Of a DNA stretch of 13,676 bases, positions 10,662 through 13,676 are shown piece by piece; positions within the stretch are counted from its first letter, which is position 1, and every line of letters starts with the position of its first letter. The position numbers were made by a program, and so were the translations under genes. The notes below the pieces were generated by a model that did no database searches, was not told the origin of the DNA, and saw only the letters and a list, made by a program, of their open reading frames with translations. This DNA is from Myxococcales bacterium (GTDB lineage: Bacteria > Myxococcota_A > Bradymonadia > UBA4248), in assembly GCA_004554395.1 (NCBI GenBank), contig SFMP01000020.1, positions 1-13,676 on the forward strand, read 5' to 3'.

Positions 10662-13379
10662 ATGCATAAACGGTATGTAGCTATTTTGTTGTCGTGTTTG
10701 GCGGTCTGTGCGACTTCAGGTTGCGACGAGGGCATTAGCGCACTCGTCGGAGGCGTGTGCTCGCTGGGCGAAACGGCGTGCGAAAACGGAAAACTCAAAG
10801 TCTGCGCCCTGACGAGCTGGCAAACGACCGATTGCCCCGACGGTTGCGATGATGCCGGCAAAGTGTGTCGCATTCCCGAAGGCAAAGAGTGCGCCGTCGA
10901 TACTTGCGACGCAGGGGCAAACAACATATTGAAGCGTTGCGTCGATGGCGTCTACAAGCCCGAGCCTTGCCCAACCGATAAACCCATCTGCCAAGGCATG
11001 GCGTGCGTCGCCGAAAAATGCGAGGTCGGCAAAGTCAAATGCTCCGACGACTTGAGCGCCACGGTGACGTGTAGCGTGACGGGCGAATGGGGCGAACCGG
11101 TCAAATGCGGCGATGGCCAAGTTTGCGATGTCGCCAAAAAAACTTGCGTAAACCAAGAAAATGCGGCCGTTTGCGAAAATGATGCAATGAAATGCAAACA
11201 AGAAGGCGATAAGTCGTATTACGTTTGCAAAGATGGCCAATGGTCAACCGAATCCAAATCGTGCGATGGCGATAAAGTCTGCAAAGGTGCCGACGGCAAA
11301 GCCGAGTGCAAAGAAAACACAACAGAGCCAGATCCGAGCAAATGCACGGCTGGCGCAAAAATGTGCGATGGCACGAATATCAAGACGTGTAAAGAAGATG
11401 GAACTTGGGGCACACCTGAGCCATGCGAGCCTGCCGGCTATGTATGCGATGCCAATAAGGATGCATGCGTGCCCGCATCCGAACAACCCGAATGCACCAA
11501 CGGAAAACTCAAGTGCGAACTCAGCGATATCACGCCGAACCAATACAAATTGTGCGTCGATGGAAAATGGAACACGAAAATCGATGATTGTCCAAACGAC
11601 AAGCCCGTTTGCACTGCCGATGGTTGCCTGCCCGTTGGGCAAGATGTGTGCAAAAATGGCGAAAAGAAATGCGTCGGCGACGCGAAATTCCAAGTGTGTG
11701 AAAATGGCACATGGAGTGCCGAAAAAGCGTGCCAAGCGGGCGAGAAATGCGACAAAGGCGAATGCGTAGCCCCCGCCGAATGCATCGATGGCGCAAAGAA
11801 ATGTAAAGATATGGGGATGTTGACATCTACTCCCAAAGCGTATCATACCTGCGTCGGTGGCAAGTGGTCGACTCAGACGACGCAATGCCCAAACGATGCC
11901 GATTGTAATGGGCCTGCAGGGGCGGCTTATTGCGGTGAACTGCCTACTGCCGATTGTAAAGAAGGGAGTATAAAGTGCCTCGATTCGGGCAATTCGAGTA
12001 GCTATTACGTTTGTAAAAAAGACGATAAGAATCAGACATATTGGGATCCAGCGCCCCTTTCCTGCCCGACGTTGTGTGTGGATATTGAGAGCTTCGGTGG
12101 CAAGAAGGAGAGTCAATGCGTCGAGTGTAATCCGAATGCGAAACCAACGTGCATCGATGAAGACGTGCTCAAAACGTGTTCGCACAACGGGAACTGGGAA
12201 ACGACTTCTTGCGCAGGCAAAGACATGGTATGCATCAATAAAGATTTCGGCGGTGATTGCCGTGATTGCAAAGAGGGCGAGAAACGATGCCACGTCGATA
12301 AAGGACCTGGAACAAATGTCTCGAGCATCGTTCAAAAATGCAATACCGATAATCAATGGGTGACGGATCAAAACTGTACACATCAAAATATGTCGTGCGA
12401 TCCCAATACGACGACGTGCGCAGAACAATGCGTTGAAGGCACCGGACGTTGCAACGACGACGGGTCTTTTGACTTGTGTGTCAATAAAGCTTGGCAAAAG
12501 AAGGCAGAATGTGGCTCAAAGAAAAATTGCATTTCTGAACCAGCTGGCATGGCTTTGATGGGATGCAATTGCCATGAAAATGATAAAGTTTGCGATGCCG
12601 AAAAAGATTCTATTCTCGTATGCAAAAAAGATCAGGATTGGGTTAAACCGAATAAAAAAATAGAGTATATGGTCTTAGAAGCGAGCGATTCTTGTGGCAA
12701 AGGCAATTGCGTCGATAGTGACGACAAGCCCGCCAATGCGTATTGCAAATGTACAACAGGCTCTTTCCGATGTGTGGCGAATAAGGACAAAAAGGACAGA
12801 GAGAACGTCGAATATTGCAAAGCAGGGAGGTGGGTAACGTCGCAAGAATGTGGCGATAACCATACGTGCGACGCCTCTTTGGGAACGTGCAATACGCAAT
12901 GCACGACGGATAATGCTGGCGCTATGGTTTGTGCAGGGTGGGATTTGCTCCAGTGTCCCAATCCAAATAGTGCAGATTTTGATGGGAAATATGTCAAAAA
13001 AGAATCGTGCACAGACGGATGTTATTACACGAATTTGCCAATCGGCGATTCGGCTGTATGTAATAGACCCACTGGACTAGAACGATGTTCGAAAGATCGC
13101 CAAGCGATTGAAAAGATAAGCATGAAACCTGGCGGATCTTGGGAGAGAAGTGAATGTGGCAAATCACAAAAGTGCCAATGGGTTGAGGCCTCGGTTCTTG
13201 GGGCTAAAGTGTTCAAGCCCGAGTGTAAAGCATCTGAGTGTGAAGAACACGCGATGGGATGTAGTAAAGATGGGCAATACGTCGAGATGTGTATCAACAA
13301 CACTATGCAAACTGTCGGTTCGTGTGGCCAGTCTGCCCAATGTGACAAAGGCAAATGCATTAGTACGATTAAACAATAG
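10662..13379 (+). CDS. Cysteine-rich modular secreted protein / putative lipoprotein (905 residues)
   Basis: A large exported protein of unknown function. Residues 1-20 are a signal peptide (KR, then a hydrophobic core VAILLSCLAVCA). TSGC with Cys21 resembles a lipobox, although Thr at -3 is not the usual Leu, and Asp22 follows. The remainder is about 17 modules of 40-60 residues, each with about six cysteines in the pattern C-x-G-x-x-x-C ... Y-x-x-C-x-x-G-x-W-x-x-x-x-x-C-x-x-x-x-x-C-x-x-G-x-C. Clear examples begin at CENDAMKC, CTAGAKMC, CKNGEKKC and CVEGTGRC. Three disulphides per module are likely, so a rigid rod on the cell surface is inferred. Similar Cys-rich, EGF-like arrays are frequent in Myxococcota-like genomes. 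The C-terminal modules are more divergent and appear less GC-biased in codon use. AAAGGAG (10648-10654) sets the start. No anchor or enzyme domain is seen. Confidence 0.88.
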   Translation: MHKRYVAILLSCLAVCATSGCDEGISALVGGVCSLGETACENGKLKVCALTSWQTTDCPDGCDDAGKVCRIPEGKECAVDTCDAGANNILKRCVDGVYKPEPCPTDKPICQGMACVAEKCEVGKVKCSDDLSATVTCSVTGEWGEPVKCGDGQVCDVAKKTCVNQENAAVCENDAMKCKQEGDKSYYVCKDGQWSTESKSCDGDKVCKGADGKAECKENTTEPDPSKCTAGAKMCDGTNIKTCKEDGTWGTPEPCEPAGYVCDANKDACVPASEQPECTNGKLKCELSDITPNQYKLCVDGKWNTKIDDCPNDKPVCTADGCLPVGQDVCKNGEKKCVGDAKFQVCENGTWSAEKACQAGEKCDKGECVAPAECIDGAKKCKDMGMLTSTPKAYHTCVGGKWSTQTTQCPNDADCNGPAGAAYCGELPTADCKEGSIKCLDSGNSSSYYVCKKDDKNQTYWDPAPLSCPTLCVDIESFGGKKESQCVECNPNAKPTCIDEDVLKTCSHNGNWETTSCAGKDMVCINKDFGGDCRDCKEGEKRCHVDKGPGTNVSSIVQKCNTDNQWVTDQNCTHQNMSCDPNTTTCAEQCVEGTGRCNDDGSFDLCVNKAWQKKAECGSKKNCISEPAGMALMGCNCHENDKVCDAEKDSILVCKKDQDWVKPNKKIEYMVLEASDSCGKGNCVDSDDKPANAYCKCTTGSFRCVANKDKKDRENVEYCKAGRWVTSQECGDNHTCDASLGTCNTQCTTDNAGAMVCAGWDLLQCPNPNSADFDGKYVKKESCTDGCYYTNLPIGDSAVCNRPTGLERCSKDRQAIEKISMKPGGSWERSECGKSQKCQWVEASVLGAKVFKPECKASECEEHAMGCSKDGQYVEMCINNTMQTVGSCGQSAQCDKGKCISTIKQ

Positions 13380-13467
13380 ATTCAACTGAATCCATATAAA
13401 GCCCGTTAGGCCCGGGGGCGAGTAGCCCCTCGGCGTTGCAGGGAGTAATCCCCCATCGCATGCCATA

Positions 13468-13579
13468 ACGCCCGCCACCGCGGGCGTCTATTCCCCCATT
13501 GCATGCCATCAACGCCCGCCACCGCGGGCGTCTATTCCACCATTGCATGCCATCAACGCCCGCCACCGCGGGCGTCAAT
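13468..13579. repeat. Tandem array of 44-bp palindromic units
   Basis: ACGCCCGC-CACC-GCGGGCGT, a perfect 8-bp hairpin, starts at 13468, 13512 and 13556, exactly 44 bp apart. The first two complete units differ at one base, and the third runs directly into the next array. A partial linker copy (CATCGCATGCCATA) precedes the first unit, and decayed GC hairpins (such as GGGGC-GAGTA-GCCCC) lie at about 13415-13430. The linkers are near-identical, so this is not a CRISPR array. Confidence 0.93.
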
Positions 13580-13580
13580 C

Positions 13581-13676
13581 CCCCTCGCCAAATCTATCAC
13601 ATCTGCCGCAGGCAGATGTCCATCCCCTCGCCAAATCTATCACATCTGCCGCAGGCAGATGTCCATCCCCTCGCCA
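13581..13676. repeat. Tandem array of 43-bp palindromic units, cut by the window end
   Basis: Units start at 13581, 13624 and 13667 with CCCCTCGCCA. Each full unit contains the perfect hairpin ACATCTGCC-GCA-GGCAGATGT (first at 13599-13619). The two full copies are identical and the third is cut off. Like the preceding array it joins hairpins through an ATCCCC-type linker, so the two arrays seem built on one plan with different stems. Confidence 0.93.

Noticed and set aside
13400..13676. CRISPR array
   Set aside because: The palindromic repeats have nearly identical linkers between them, not unique spacers, and no cas gene is present.

Overview
The window reads as chromosome from a Gram-negative bacterium, plausibly one of the former deltaproteobacteria (Myxococcota or Bradymonadota-like). 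The hints are a long lipoprotein-like protein built from cysteine-rich modules, a PHA-regulator DNA-binding domain protein, a ferredoxin typical of anaerobes, an Rpn-type nuclease of the kind common in gut bacteria, and intergenic palindromic repeats. This placement is inference; the sequence contains no rRNA and no decisive marker.

Left part (1-4400). The tail of a possible upstream gene is followed by a single-stranded DNA-binding protein (116-595, +) and an Rpn / PD-(D/E)XK nuclease family protein (769-1698, +). The next genes run leftward. rpsF and rplI form an operon (2680 down to 1779), with promoter, leader hairpin and terminator all visible. A divergent YrdC/TsaC-like gene (3590-2943) has its own terminator. 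A small zinc-ribbon gene and rpsR form a further operon (4250-3769), again with a strong promoter, a leader hairpin and a terminator. The usual rpsF-rpsR-rplI cluster is therefore split in two. Both ribosomal promoters have the form TTG-17-TATAAG followed by a GC-rich discriminator, and both leaders fold into a hairpin with a five-base bulge on its 3' side.

Middle part (4500-8600). A sugar-kinase-like phosphotransferase (5631-4546, -) is followed by genes on the + strand: ridA (6024-6410), a PHA-regulator-like DNA-binding protein (6551-7162) and an enolase (7276-8562). The enolase keeps every catalytic residue but departs from several near-invariant motifs.

Right part (8600-13676). An unrecognised 366-residue protein and a 2[4Fe-4S] ferredoxin lie between inverted copies of a dispersed repeat (8598-8700 and 10293-10487). 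A heptanucleotide tandem repeat lies between these two genes. A 905-residue secreted or lipoprotein-like protein follows, made of about 17 six-cysteine modules, with a good sigma70 promoter carrying one palindrome and a second palindrome in the leader. The window ends in two tandem arrays of palindromic units with periods of 44 and 43 bp.

No complete new defence or metabolic system is evident. The points most worth following are the split S6/S18 regulation, the modular cysteine-rich protein, the repeat families, the 43-bp duplication around the tail of the Rpn-family gene, and the divergent enolase and YrdC-like proteins.
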